Source: Aulostomus chinensis (Eukaryota; Chordata; Actinopteri; Syngnathiformes; Aulostomidae). Taken from it: a DNA stretch of 64,000 bases. The stretch is taken from positions 217,374 through 281,373 of the forward strand of contig JBBMOA010000038.1 in assembly GCA_037954235.1 (NCBI GenBank), read 5' to 3'. The position numbers and the translations under genes are program-made. Below, one piece after another: positions 37,201 to 49,191 of this stretch. The notes beneath the pieces were generated by a model. That model made no database searches, had not been told where the DNA came from, and was given only the letters and a program-made list of their open reading frames with translations. Position 1 is the first letter of the stretch; every line of letters starts with the position of its first letter.

Positions 37201-39449
37201 CACTGAAATCCACCTGTAACTTCAAGTTTATGCATCTTTCTATGCTTTCAGGTTGAAACTTGACTGAAAACTCACTTTGAACAAAAGTTATGGCATTTTT
37301 GTGTCACAGGTCACAAATAGTGTTTTCTCAGCGAGAGAAGGCCAAAATGAACTCTTCAAGCATAACTCTTGTATTTTGATGAAAACTCACTGAAATCAAC
37401 CTGTAACTTCAAGTTTATGCATCTTTCTATGCTTTCAGGTTGAAACTTGACTGAAAACTCACTTTGAACAAAAGTTATGGCATTTTTGTGTCACAGGTCA
37501 CAAATAGTGTTTTCTCAGCGAGAGAAGGCCAAAATGAACACTTCATGCATAACTCCTGTATTTTGATGAAAACTCACTGAAATCCACCTGTAACTTCAAG
37601 TTTATGCATCTTTCTATGCTTTCAGGTTGAAACTTGACTGAAAACTCACTTTGAACAAAAGTTATGGCTGTTTTGTGTCACAGGTCACAAATAGCGTTTT
37701 CTCAACAAGAGAAGGCCAAAATGAACACTTCATGCATAACTCCTGTATTTTGATGAAAACTCACTGAAATCAAGCTGTAACTTCAAGTTCATATGTCTTT
37801 CTATGCTTTCAGGTTGAAACTTGACTAAAAAATCACTTTGAACAAAAGTTATGGCATTTTTGTATCACAGGTCACAAATAGTGTTTTCTCAGCGAAAGAA
37901 GGCCAAAATGAACACTTCATGCAGAACTCCTGTATTTTGATGAAAACTCACTGAAATCCACCTGTAAATTCAAGTTTATGCATCTTTCTATGCTTTCAGG
38001 TTGAAACTTGACTTAAAAATCACTTTGAACAAAAGTTATGGCATTTTTGTATCACAGGTCACAAATAGTGTTTTCTCAGCGAGAGAAGGCCAAAATGAAC
38101 ACTTCATGCAGAACTCCTGTATTTTGATGAAAACTCACTGAAATCAAGCTGTAACTTCAAATTTATGCATCTTTCTATGCTTTCAGGTTGAAACTTGACT
38201 GAAAACTCACTTTGAACAAAAGTTATGGCATTTTTGTGTCACAGGTCACAAATAGGGTTTTCTCAGCGAGAGAAGGCCAAAATGAACACTTCATGCAGAA
38301 CTCCTGTATTTTGATGAAAACTCACTGAACTCCACCTGTAACTTCAAGTTTATGCATCTTTCTATGCTTTCAGGTTGAAACTTGACTGAAAACTCACTTT
38401 GAACAAAAGTTATGGCATTTTTGTGTCACAGGTCACAAATAGCGTTTTCTCAGCGAGAGAAGGCCAAAATGAACACTTCATGCATAACTCCTGTATTTTG
38501 ATGAAAACTCACTGAAATCCACCTGTAACTTCAAGTTTAAGCATCTTTCTATGATTTCAGGTTGAGACTTGACTGAAAACTCACTTTGAACAAAAGTTAT
38601 GGCATTTTTGTGTCACAGGTCACAAATAGTGTTTTCTCAGCGAGAGAAGGCCAAAATGAACACTTCATGCAGAACTCCTGTATTTTGATGAAAACTCACT
38701 GAAATCAAGCTGTGAATTCAAGTTTATGCATCTTTCTATGCTTTCAGGTTGAAACTTGACTGAAAACTCACTTTCAACAAAAGTTATGGCATTTTTGTGT
38801 CACAGGTCACAAATAGCGTTTTCTCAGCGAGAGAAGGCCAAAATGAATACTTCATGCAGAACTCCTGTATTTTGATGAAAACTCACTGAAATCAAGCTGT
38901 AACTTCAATTTTATGCATCTTTCTATGCTTTCAGGTTGAAACTTGACTTAAAACTCACTTTGAACAAAAGTTATGGCATTTTTGTATCACAGGTCACAAA
39001 TAGTGTTTTCTCAGCGAGAGAAGGCCAAAATGAACACTTCATGCAGAACTCCTGTATTTTGATGAAAACTCATTGAAATCCACATGTAACTTCAAGTTTA
39101 TGCATCTTTCTATGCTTTCAGGTTGAAACTTGACTGAAAACTCACTTTGAACAAAAGTTATGGCATTTTTGTGTCACAGGTCACAAATAGGGTTTTCTCA
39201 GCGAGAGAAGGCCAAAATGAACACTTCATGCATAACTCTTGTATTTCGATGAAAACTCACTGAAATCCACCTGTAACTTGAAGTTTATGCATCTTTCTAT
39301 GCTTTCAGGTTGAAACTTGACTGAAAACTCACTTTGAACAAAAGTTATGGCATTTTTGTGTCACAGGTCACAAATAGTGTTTTCTCAGCGAGAGAAGGCC
39401 AAAATGAACACTTCATGCAGAACTCCTGTATTTTGATGAAAACTCACCG

Positions 39450-42440
39450 AAATCAAGCTGTATCTTCAAGTTTATGCATCTTTCTATGCTTTCAGGTTGA
39501 AACTTGACTGAAAACTCACTTTGAACAAAAGTTATGGCATTTTTGTGTCACAGGTCACAAATAGTGTTTTCTCAGCGAGAGAAGGCCAAAATGAACACTT
39601 CATGCAGAACTCCTGTATTTTGATGAAAACTCACTGAAATCAAGCTGTGAATTCAAGTTTATGCATCTTTCTATGCTTTCAGGTTGAAACTTGACTGAAA
39701 ACTCACTTTCAACAAAAGTTATGGCTGTTTTGTGTCACAGGTCACAAATAGCGTTTTCTCAGCGAGAGAAGGCCAAAATGAACACTTCATGCAGAACTCC
39801 TGTATTTTGATGAAAACTCACTGAAATCAAGCTGTAACTTCAATTTTATGCATCTTTCTATGCTTTCAGGTTGAAACTTGACTTAAAACTCACTTTGAAC
39901 AAAAGTTATGGCATTTTTGTATCATAGGTCACAAATAGTGTTTTCTCAGCGAGAGAAGGCCAAAATGAACACTTCATGCAGAACTCCTGTATTTTGATGA
40001 AAACTCATTGAAATCCACATGTAACTTCAAGTTTATGCATCTTTCTATGCTTTCAGGTTGAAACTTGACTGAAAACTCACTTTGAACAAAAGTTATGGCA
40101 TTTTTGTGTCACAGGTCACAAATAGGGTTTTCTCAGCGAGAGAAGGCCAAAATGAACACTTCATGCATAACTCTTGTATTTCGATGAAAACTCACTGAAA
40201 TCCACCTGTAACTTCAAGTTTATGCATCTTTCTATGCTTTCAGGTTGAAACTTGACTGAAAACTCACTTTGAACAAAAGTTATGGCATTTTTGTGTCACA
40301 GGTCACAAATAGTGTTTTCTCAGCGAGAGAAGGCCAAAATGAACACTTCATGCAGAACTCCTGTATTTTGATGAAAACTCACTGAAATCAAGCTGTAACT
40401 TCAAGTTTGTGCATCGTTCTATGCTTTCAGGTTGAAACTTGACTGAAAACTCAATTTGAACAAAAGTTATGGCATTTTTGTGTCACAGGTCACAAATAGC
40501 GTTTTCTCAGCGAGAGAAGGCCAAAATGAACACTTTATGTATAACTCTTGTATTTTGATGAAAACTCACTGAAATCCACCTGTAACTTCAAGTTTATGCA
40601 TCTTTCTATGCTTTCAGGTTGAAACTTGACTGAAAACTCACTTTTAACAAAAGTTATGGCATTTTTGTATCACAGGTCACAAATAGTGTTTTCTCAGCGA
40701 GAGAAGGCAAAAATGAACACTTCATGCAGAACTCCTGTATTTTGATGAAAACTCACTGAAATCAAGCTGTAACTTCAAGTTTATGCATCTTTCTATGCTT
40801 TCAGTTTGAAACTTGACTAAAAAATCACTTTGAACAAAAGTTATGGCATTTTTTTATCACAGGTCACAAATAGTGTTTTCTCAGCGAGAGAAGGCCAAAA
40901 TGAACACTTCATGCAGAACTCCTGTATTTTGATGAAAACTCACTGAAATCCACCTGTAACTTCAAGTTTATGCATCTTTCTATGCTTTCAGGTTGAAACT
41001 TGACTGAAAACTCACTTTGAACAAAAGTTATGGCATTTTTATGTCACAGGTCACAAATAGTGTTTTCTCAGCGAGAGAAGGCCAAAATGAACACTTCATG
41101 CAGAACTCCTGTATTTTGATGAAAACTCACTGAAATCAAGCTGTAACTTCAAGTTTATGCATCTTTCTATGCTTTCAGGTTGAAACTTGACTGAAAACTC
41201 ACTTTCAACAAAAGTTATGGCTGTTTTGTGTCACAGGTCACAAATAGCGTTTTCTCAGCGAGAGAAGGCCAAAATGAACACTTCATGCAGAACTCCTGTA
41301 TTTTGATGAAAACTCACTGAAATCAAGCTGTATCTTCAAGTTTATGCAACTTTCTATGCTTTCAGGTTGAAACTTGACTGAAAACTCACTTTCAACAAAA
41401 GTTATGGCTGTTTTGTGTCACAGGTCACAAATAGCGTTTTCTCAGCGAGAGAAGGCCAAAATGAACACTTCATGCAGAACTCCTGTATTTTGATGAAAAC
41501 TCACTGAAATCAAGCTGTAACTTCAATTTTATGCATCTTTCTATGCTTTCAGGTTGAAACTTGACTTAAAACTCACTTTGAACAAAAGTTATGGCATTTT
41601 TGTATCACAGGTCACAAATAGTGTTTTCTCAGCGAGAGAAGGCCAAAATGAACACTTAATGCAGAACTCCTGTATTTTGATGAAAACTCACTGAAATCCA
41701 CCTGTAACTTCAAGTTTATGCATCTTTCTATGCTTTCAGGTTGAAACTTGACTGAAAACTCACTTTGAACAAAAGTTATGGCATTTTTATGTCACAGGTC
41801 ACAAATAGTGTTTTCTCAGCGAGAGAAGGCCAAAATGAACACTTAATGCAGAACTCCTGTATTTTGATGAAAACTCACTGAAATCCACCTGTAACTTCAA
41901 GTTTATGCATCTTTCTATGCTTTCAGGTTGAAACTTGACTGAAAACTCACTTTGAACAAAAGTTATGGCATTTTTGTGTCACAGGTCACAAATAGTGTTT
42001 TCTCAGCGAGAGAAGGCCAAAATGAACTCTTCATGCAGAACTCTTGTATTTTGATGAAAACTCACTGAAATCAAGCTGTAACTTCAAGTTTATGCATCTT
42101 TCTATGCTTTCAGGTTGAAACTTGACTGAAAACTCACTTTGAACAAAAGTTATGGCATTTTTGTGTCACAGGTCACAAATAGTGTTTTCTCAGCGAGAGA
42201 AGGCCAAAATGAACACTTCATGCATAACTCTTTATTTTGATGAAAACTCACTGAAATCCACCTTTAACTTCAAGTTTATGCATCTTTCTATGCTTTCAGG
42301 TTGAAACTTGACTGAAAACTCACTTTGAACAAAAGTTATGGCTGTTTTGTGTCACAGGTCACAAATAGCGTTTTCTCAGCAAGAGAAGGCCAAAATGAAC
42401 ACTTCATGCAGAACACCTGTATTTTGATGAAAACTCACTG
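39450..42440. repeat. Older paralogue of the downstream long HOR (13273-bp shift)
   Basis: Markers here reappear 13273 bp downstream in the same order: GAATTC (39649 to 52922), TTCG (40180 to 53453), 'ggcaaaaatg' (40706 to 53979) and the 1-bp deletion 'ctctttatt' (42228 to 55501). The internal distance from 'ggcaaaaatg' to 'ctctttatt' is 1522 bp in all four places where it occurs (40706, 53979, 58092, 61831). The match ends near 42.44 kb, where 'ccacctgtaacttgaag' replaces the expected 'caagctg...tatatgtc' monomer. Upstream, the 'caccgaaatc' marker (39445) shifts by two monomers less than the others, so this copy lost, or the other gained, two monomers. Confidence 0.85.
42228..42236. other. 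Diagnostic 1-bp deletion 'ctctttatt', first of five carriers
   Basis: In place of 'ctcttgtatt' these monomers have 'ctctttatt', one base shorter (186-bp monomer). Carriers start at 42228, 46526, 55501, 59614 and 63353. A length change is rarer than a substitution in this array, so the five are very probably copies of one mutated monomer, which makes this a reliable tracer of how the long HOR of domain E was assembled from domain D-like sequence. Confidence 0.88.
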
Positions 42441-45400
42441 AAATCCACCTGTAACTTGAAGTTTATGCATCTTTCTATGCTTTCAGGTTGAAACTTGACT
42501 GAAAACTCACTTTGAACAAAAGTTATGGCATTTTTGTGTCACAGGTCACAAATAGTGTTTTCTCAGCGAGAGAAGGCCAAAATGAACACTTCATGCATAA
42601 CTCCTGTATTTTGATGAAAACTCACTGAAATCTACCTGTAACTTCAAGTTTAAGCATCTTTCTATGATTTCAGGTTGAGACTTGACTGAAAACTCACTTT
42701 GAACAAAAGTTATGGCATTTTTGTGTCACAGGTCACAAATAGTGTTTTCTCAGCGAGAGAAGGCCAAAATGAACACTTCATGCAGAACTCCTGTATTTTG
42801 ATGAAAACTCACTGAAATCCACCTGTAACTTCAAGTTTATGCATCTTTCTATGCTTTCAGGTTGAAACTTGACTGAAAACTCAATTTGAACAAAAGTTAT
42901 GGCATTTTTGTGTCACAGGTCACAAATAGCGTTTTCTCAGCAAAAAAGGCCAAAATGAACACTTCATGCAGAACTCCTGTATTTTGATGAAAACTCACTG
43001 AAATCAAGCTGTAACTTCAAGTTTATGCATCTTTCTATGCTTTCAGGTTGAAACTTGACTGAAAACTCACTTTGAACAAAAGTTATGGCTGTTTTGTGTC
43101 ACAGGTCACAAATAGCGTTTTCTCAGTGAGAGAAGGCCAAAATGAACACTTCATGCAGAACTCCTGTATTTTGATGAAAACTCACTGAAATCAAGCTGTA
43201 TCTTCAAGTTTATGCATCTTTCTATGCTTTCAGGTTGAAACTTGACTGAAAACTCACTTTCAACAAAAGTTATGGCTGTTTTGTGTCACAGGTCATAAAT
43301 AGCGTTTTCTCAGCGAGAGAAGGCCAAAATGAACACTTCATGCAGAACTCCTGTATTTTGATGAAAACTCATTGAAATCCACCTGTAACTTCAAGTTTAT
43401 GCATCTTTCTATGCTTTCAGGTTGAAACTTGACTGAAAACTCACTTTGAACAAAAGTTATGGCATTTTTGTGTCACAGGTCACAAATAGCGTTTTCTCAG
43501 CGAGAGAAGTCCAAAATGAACACTTCATGCAGAACTCCTGTATTTTGATGAAAACTCACTGAAATCAAGCTGTGAATTCAAGTTTATGCATCTTTCTATG
43601 CTTTCAGGTTGAAACGTGACTGAAAACTCACTTTGAACAAAAGTTATGGCATTTTTGTGTCACAGGTCACAAATAGTGTTTTCTCAGCGAGAGAAGGCCA
43701 AAATGAACACTTCATGCAGAACTCCTGTATTTTGATGAAAACTCACTGAAATCCACCTGTAACTTCAAGTTTATGCATCTTTCTATGCTTTCAGGTTGAA
43801 ACTTGACTGAAAACTCACTTTGAACAAAAGTTATGGCATTTTTATGTCACAGGTCACAAATAGTGTTTTCTCAGCGAGAGAAGGCCAAAATGAACACTTC
43901 ATGCAGAACTCCTGTATTTTGATGAAAACTCACTGAAATCCACCTGTAACTTCAAGTTTATGCATCTTTCTATGCTTTCAGGTTGAAACTTGACTGAAAA
44001 CTCACTTTGAACAAAAGTTATGGCATTTTTGTGTCACAGGTCACAAATACTGTTTTCTCAGCGAGAGAAGGCCAAAATGAACTCTTCATGCAGAACTCTT
44101 GTATTTTGATGAAAACTCACTGAAATCAACCTGTAACTTCAAGTTTATGCATCTTTCTATGCTTTCAGGTTGAAACTTGACTGAAAACTCACTTTGAACA
44201 AAAGTTATGGCATTTTTGTGTCACAGGTCACAAATAGTGTTTTCTCAGCGAGAGAAGGCCAAAATGAACACTTCATGCATAACTCCTGTATTTTGATGAA
44301 AACTCACTGAAATCCACCTGTAACTTCAAGTTTATGAATCTTTCTATGCTTTCAGGTTGAAACTTGACTGAAAACTCACTTTCAACAAAAGTTATGGCTG
44401 TTTTGTTTCACAGGTCACAAATAGTGTTTTCTCAGCGAGAGAAGTTCAAAATGAACACTTCATGCATAAGTCTTGTATTTTGATGAAAACTCACTGAAAT
44501 CAAGCTGTAACTTCAAGTTTATGCATCTTTTATGCTTTCAGGTTGAAACTTGACTGAAAACTCACTTTGAACAAAAGTTATGGCATTTTTATGTCACAGG
44601 TCACAAATAGTATTTTCTCAGAGAGAGAAGGCCAAAATGAACACTTCATGCAGAACTCCTGTATTTTGATGAAAACTCACTGAAATCCACCTGTAACTTC
44701 AAGTTTATGCATCTTTCTTTGCTTTCAGGTTGAAACTTGACTGAAAACTCACTTTTAACAAAAGTTATGGCATTTTTGTATCACAGGTCACAAATAGTGT
44801 TTTCTCAGCGAGAGAAGGCCAAAATGAACACTTCATGCAGAACTCCTGTATTTTGATGAAAACTCACTGAAATCAAGCTGTAACTTCAAGTTTATGCATC
44901 TTTCTATGCTTTCAGGTTGAAACTTGACTGAAAACTCACTTTGAACAAAAGTTATGGCATTTTTGTGTCACAGGTCACAAATAGCGTTTTCTCAGCGAGA
45001 GAAGGCCAAAATGAACACTTCATGCAGAACTCCTGTATTTTGATGAAAACTCACTGAAATCCACCTGTAACTTCAAGTTTATGCATCTTTCTATGCTTTC
45101 AGGTTGAAACTTGACTGAAAACTCACTTTGAAAGAAAGTTATGGCATTTTTGTGTCACAGGTCACAAATAGTGTTTTCTCAGCGAGAGAAGGCCAAAATG
45201 AACACTTCATGCAGAACTCCTGTATTTTGATGAAAACTCACTGATATCAAGCCTCAACTTCAAGTTTATGCATCTTTCTATGCTTTCAGGTTGAAACTTG
45301 ACTGAAAACTCACTTTGAACAAAAGTTATGGCATTTTTGTGTCACAGGTCACAAATAGTGTTTTCTCAGCGAGAGAAGGCCAAAATGAACACTTCATGCA

Positions 45401-46760
45401 GAACTCCTGTATTTTGATGAAAACTCACTGAAATCCACCTATAACTTCAAGTTTATGCATCTTTCTATGCTTTCAGGTTGAAACTTGACTGAAAACTCAC
45501 TTTGAACAAAAGTTATGGCATTTTTATGTCACAGGTCACAAATAGTGTTTTCTCAGCGAGAGAAGGCCAAAATGAACACTTAATGCAGAACTCCTGTATT
45601 TTGATGAAAACTCACTGAAATCCACCTGTAACTTCAAGTTTATGCATCTTTCTATGCTTTCAGGTTGAAACTTGACTGAAAACTCACTTTGAACAAAAGT
45701 TATGGCATTTTTATGTCACAGGTCACAAATAGTGTTTTCTCAGCGAGAGAAGGCCAAAATGAACACTTAATGCAGAACTCCTGTATTTTGATGAAAACTC
45801 ACTGAAATCCACCTGTAACTTCAAGTTTATGCATCTTTCTATGCTTTCAGGTTGAAACTTGACTGAAAACTCACTTTGAACAAAAGTTATGGCATTTTTG
45901 TGTCACAGGTCACAAATAGTGTTTTCTCAGCGAGAGAAGGCCAAAATGAACACTTCATGCATAACTCCTGTATTTTGAGGAAAACTCACTGAAATAAAGC
46001 TGTGACTTCAAGTTTATGCATCTTTCTATGCTTTCAGGTTGAAACTTGACTGAAAACTCACTTTGAACAAAAGTTATGGCATTTTTGTATCACAGGTCAC
46101 AAATATTGTTTTCTCAGCGAGACAAGGCCAAAATGAACACTTCATGCATAACTCCTGTATTTTGAGTAAAACTCACTGAAATCAAGCTGTATCTTCAAGT
46201 TTATGCATCTTTATATGCTTTCAGGTTGAAACTTGACTGAAAACTCACTTTGAACAAAAGTTATGGCATTTTTGTGTCACAGGTCACAAATAGTGTTTTC
46301 TCAGCGAGAGAAGGCCAAAATGAACACTTCATGCATAACTCCTGTATTTTGAGGAAAACTCACTGAAATAAAGCTGTGACTTCAAGTTTATGCATCTTTC
46401 TATGTTTTCAGGTTGAAACTTGACTGAAAACTCACTTTGAACAAAAGTTATGGCATTTTTGTGTCACAGGTCACAAATACTGTTTTCTCAGCGAGAGAAG
46501 GCCAAAATGAACACTTCATGCATAACTCTTTATTTTGATGAAAACTCACTGAAATCCACCTGTAACTTCAAGTTTATGCATCTTTCTATGCTTTCAGGTT
46601 GAAACTTGACTGAAAACTCACTTTGAACAAAAGTTATGGCTGTTTTGTGTCACAGGTCACAAATAGCGTTTTCTCAGCAAGAGAAGGCCAAAATGAACAC
46701 TTCATGCAGAACACCTGTATTTTGATGAAAACTCACTGAAATCAAGCTGTAACTTCAAGT

Positions 46761-49191
46761 TTATATGTCTTTCTATGCTTTCAGGTTGAAACTTGACTTA
46801 AAACTCACTTTGAACAAAAGTTATGGCATTTTTGTATCACAGGTCACAAATAGTGTTTTCTCAGCGAGAGAAGGCCAAAATGAACACTTCATGCAGAACT
46901 CCTGTATTTTGATGAAAACTGATTGAAATCCACCTGTAACTTCAAGTTTGTGCATCGTTCTATGCTTTCAGGTTGAATCTTGACTGAAAACTCAATTTGA
47001 AAAAAAGTTATGGCATTTTTGTGTCACAGGTCACAAATAGCGTTTTCTCAGCGAGAGAAGGCCAAAATGAACACTTTATGCATAACTCTTGTATTTTGAT
47101 GAAAACTCACTGAAATCCACCTGTAACTTCAAGTTTATGCATCTTTCTATGCTTTCAGGTTGAAACTTGACTGAAAACTTACTTTCAACAAAAGTTATGG
47201 CTGTTTTGTGTCACAGGTCACAAATAGCGTTTTCTCAGCGAGAGAAGGCCAAAATGAACACTTCATGCAGAACTCCTGTATTTTGATGAAAACTCACTGA
47301 AATCAAGCTGTAACTTCAAGTTTATGCATCTTTCTATGCTTTCAGGTTGAAACTTGACTGAAAACTCACTTTCAACAAAAGTTATGGCTGTTTTGTGTCA
47401 CAGGTCATAAATAGCGTTTTCTCAGCGAGAGAAGGCCAAAATGAACACTTCATGCAGAACTCCTGTATTTTGATGAAAACTCACCGAAATCAAGCTGTAT
47501 CTTCAAGTTTATGCATCTTTCTATGCTTTCAGGTTGAAACTTGACTGAAAACTCACTTTCAACAAAAGTTATGGCTGTTTTGTGTCACAGGTCATAAATA
47601 GCGTTTTCTCAGCGAGAGAAGGCCAAAATGAACACTTCATGCAGAACTCCTGTATTTTGATGAAAACTCATTGAAATCCACCTGTAACTTCAAGTTTATG
47701 CATCTTTCTATGCTTTCAGGTTGAAACTTGACTGAAAACTCACTTTGAACAAAAGTTATGGCATTTTTGTGTCACAGGTCACAAATAGTGTTTTCTCAGC
47801 GAGAGAAGGCCAAAATGAACACTTCATGCATCACTCCTGTATTTTGATGAAAACTCACTGAAATCCACCTGTAACTTCAAGTTTATGCATCTTTCTATGC
47901 TTTCAGGTTGAAACTTGACTGAAAACTCACTTTGAACAAAAGTTATGGCATTTTTGTGTCACAGGTCACAAATAGTGTTTTCTCAGCGAGAGAAGGCCAA
48001 AATGAACACTTCATGCAGAACTCCTGTATTTTGATGAAAACTCACTGAAATCAAGCTGTGAATTCAAGTTTATGCATCTTTCTATGCTTTCAGGTTGAAA
48101 CTTGACTGAAAACTCACTTTCAACAAAAGTTATGGCTGTTTTGTGTCACAGGTCACAAATAGCGTTTTCTCAGCGAGAGAAGGCCAAAATGAACACTTCA
48201 TGCAGAACTCCTGTATTTTGATGAAAACTCACTGAAATCAAGCTGTAACTTCAATTTTATGCATCTTTCTATGCTTTCAGGTTGAAACTTGACTTAAAAC
48301 TCACTTTGAACAAAAGTTATGGCATTTTTGTATCACAGGTCACAAATAGTGTTTTCTCAGCGAGAGAAGGCCAAAATGAACACTTCATGCAGAACTCCTG
48401 TATTTTGATGAAAACTCATTGAAATCCACATGTAACTTCAAGTTTATGCATCTTTCTATGCTTTCAGGTTGAAACTTGACTGAAAACTCACTTTGAACAA
48501 AAGTTATGGCATTTTTGTGTCACAGGTCACAAATAGGGTTTTCTCAGCGAGAGAAGGCCAAAATGAACACTTCATGCATAACTCTTGTATTTCGATGAAA
48601 ACTCACTGAAATCCACCTGTAACTTCAAGTTTATGCATCTTTCTATGCTTTCAGGTTGAAACTTGACTGAAAACTCACTTTGAACAAAAGTTATGGCATT
48701 TTTGTGTCACAGGTCACAAATAGTGTTTTCTCAGCGAGAGAAGGCCAAAATGAACACTTCATGCAGAACTCCTGTATTTTGATGAAAACTCACTGAAATC
48801 AAGCTGTAACTTCAAGTTTGTGCATCGTTCTATGCTTTCAGGTTGAAACTTGACTGAAAACTCAATTTGAACAAAAGTTATGGCATTTTTGTGTCACAGG
48901 TCACAAATAGCGTTTTCTCAGCGAGAGAAGGCCAAAATGAACACTTTATGTATAACTCTTGTATTTTGATGAAAACTCACTGAAATCCACCTGTAACTTC
49001 AAGTTTATGCATCTTTCTATGCTTTCAGGTTGAAACTTGACTGAAAACTCACTTTTAACAAAAGTTATGGCATTTTTGTATCACAGGTCACAAATAGTGT
49101 TTTCTCAGCGAGAGAAGGCAAAAATGAACACTTCATGCAGAACTCCTGTATTTTGATGAAAACTCACTGAAATCAAGCTGTAACTTCAAGT
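46761..49191. repeat. 13-monomer HOR unit E1 (2431 bp)
   Basis: The unit runs between 'ttatatgtc' at 46761 and 49192. Monomers follow in this order: 'tatatgtc', 'gtgcatcg/gttgaatc', 'cttactttcaac', 'cataaatag', 'caccg/tatcttc', a 'cattgaaat' monomer, 'catcactcc', GAATTC, 'caattttat/acttaaaa', 'ccacatg/ataggg', 'tatttcgatg', a second 'gtgcatcg', and 'ttttaac/ggcaaaaatg'. It shares a run of about seven of these, from 'tatcttc' to 'tatttcgatg', with the domain C 13-mer, but the rest of the unit differs. Confidence 0.9.

Larger units (their letters stand above)
26010..37788. repeat. Domain C: 13- and 18-monomer higher-order repeats
   Basis: The domain is defined by monomers in which 'tttatgcatctttc' is replaced by 'tttatatgtctttc' or 'tttgtatgtctttc', at 26010, 28441, 30871, 31806 and 34236. 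The steps are 13, 13 (minus 1 bp), 5 and 13 (minus 1 bp) monomers. Between them monomers with 'gtgcatcg/caatttg', 'tatcttc/cataaatag', 'catcactcc', GAATTC, 'ccacatg/ataggg' and 'tatttcgatg' occur in a fixed order. After about 35.15 kb the order loosens: monomers of the same types continue to 37.79 kb with insertions and losses. A tract without 'tatgtc' runs from 34236 to 37789, 19 monomers. Confidence 0.88.
37789..46760. repeat. Domain D: mosaic satellite with fragments of several HORs
   Basis: No single long period covers this stretch. It begins with a 'tcatatgtc' monomer at 37789, contains the GAATTC-to-TTCG module twice five monomers apart (38714/39245 and 39649/40180), then a block related to sequence 13.3 kb downstream, then varied monomers. 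Four 1-bp deletions lie here: at 42228, about 42941 ('cagcaaaaaagg'), about 44529 ('catcttttatgc') and 46526. Odd single-copy variants include 'cctcaacttc' near 45252, 'gagtaaaactc' near 46163 and a repeated 'gaggaaaactc' near 45977 and 46352. The last two are 2 monomers apart and flank a local duplication. Confidence 0.78.
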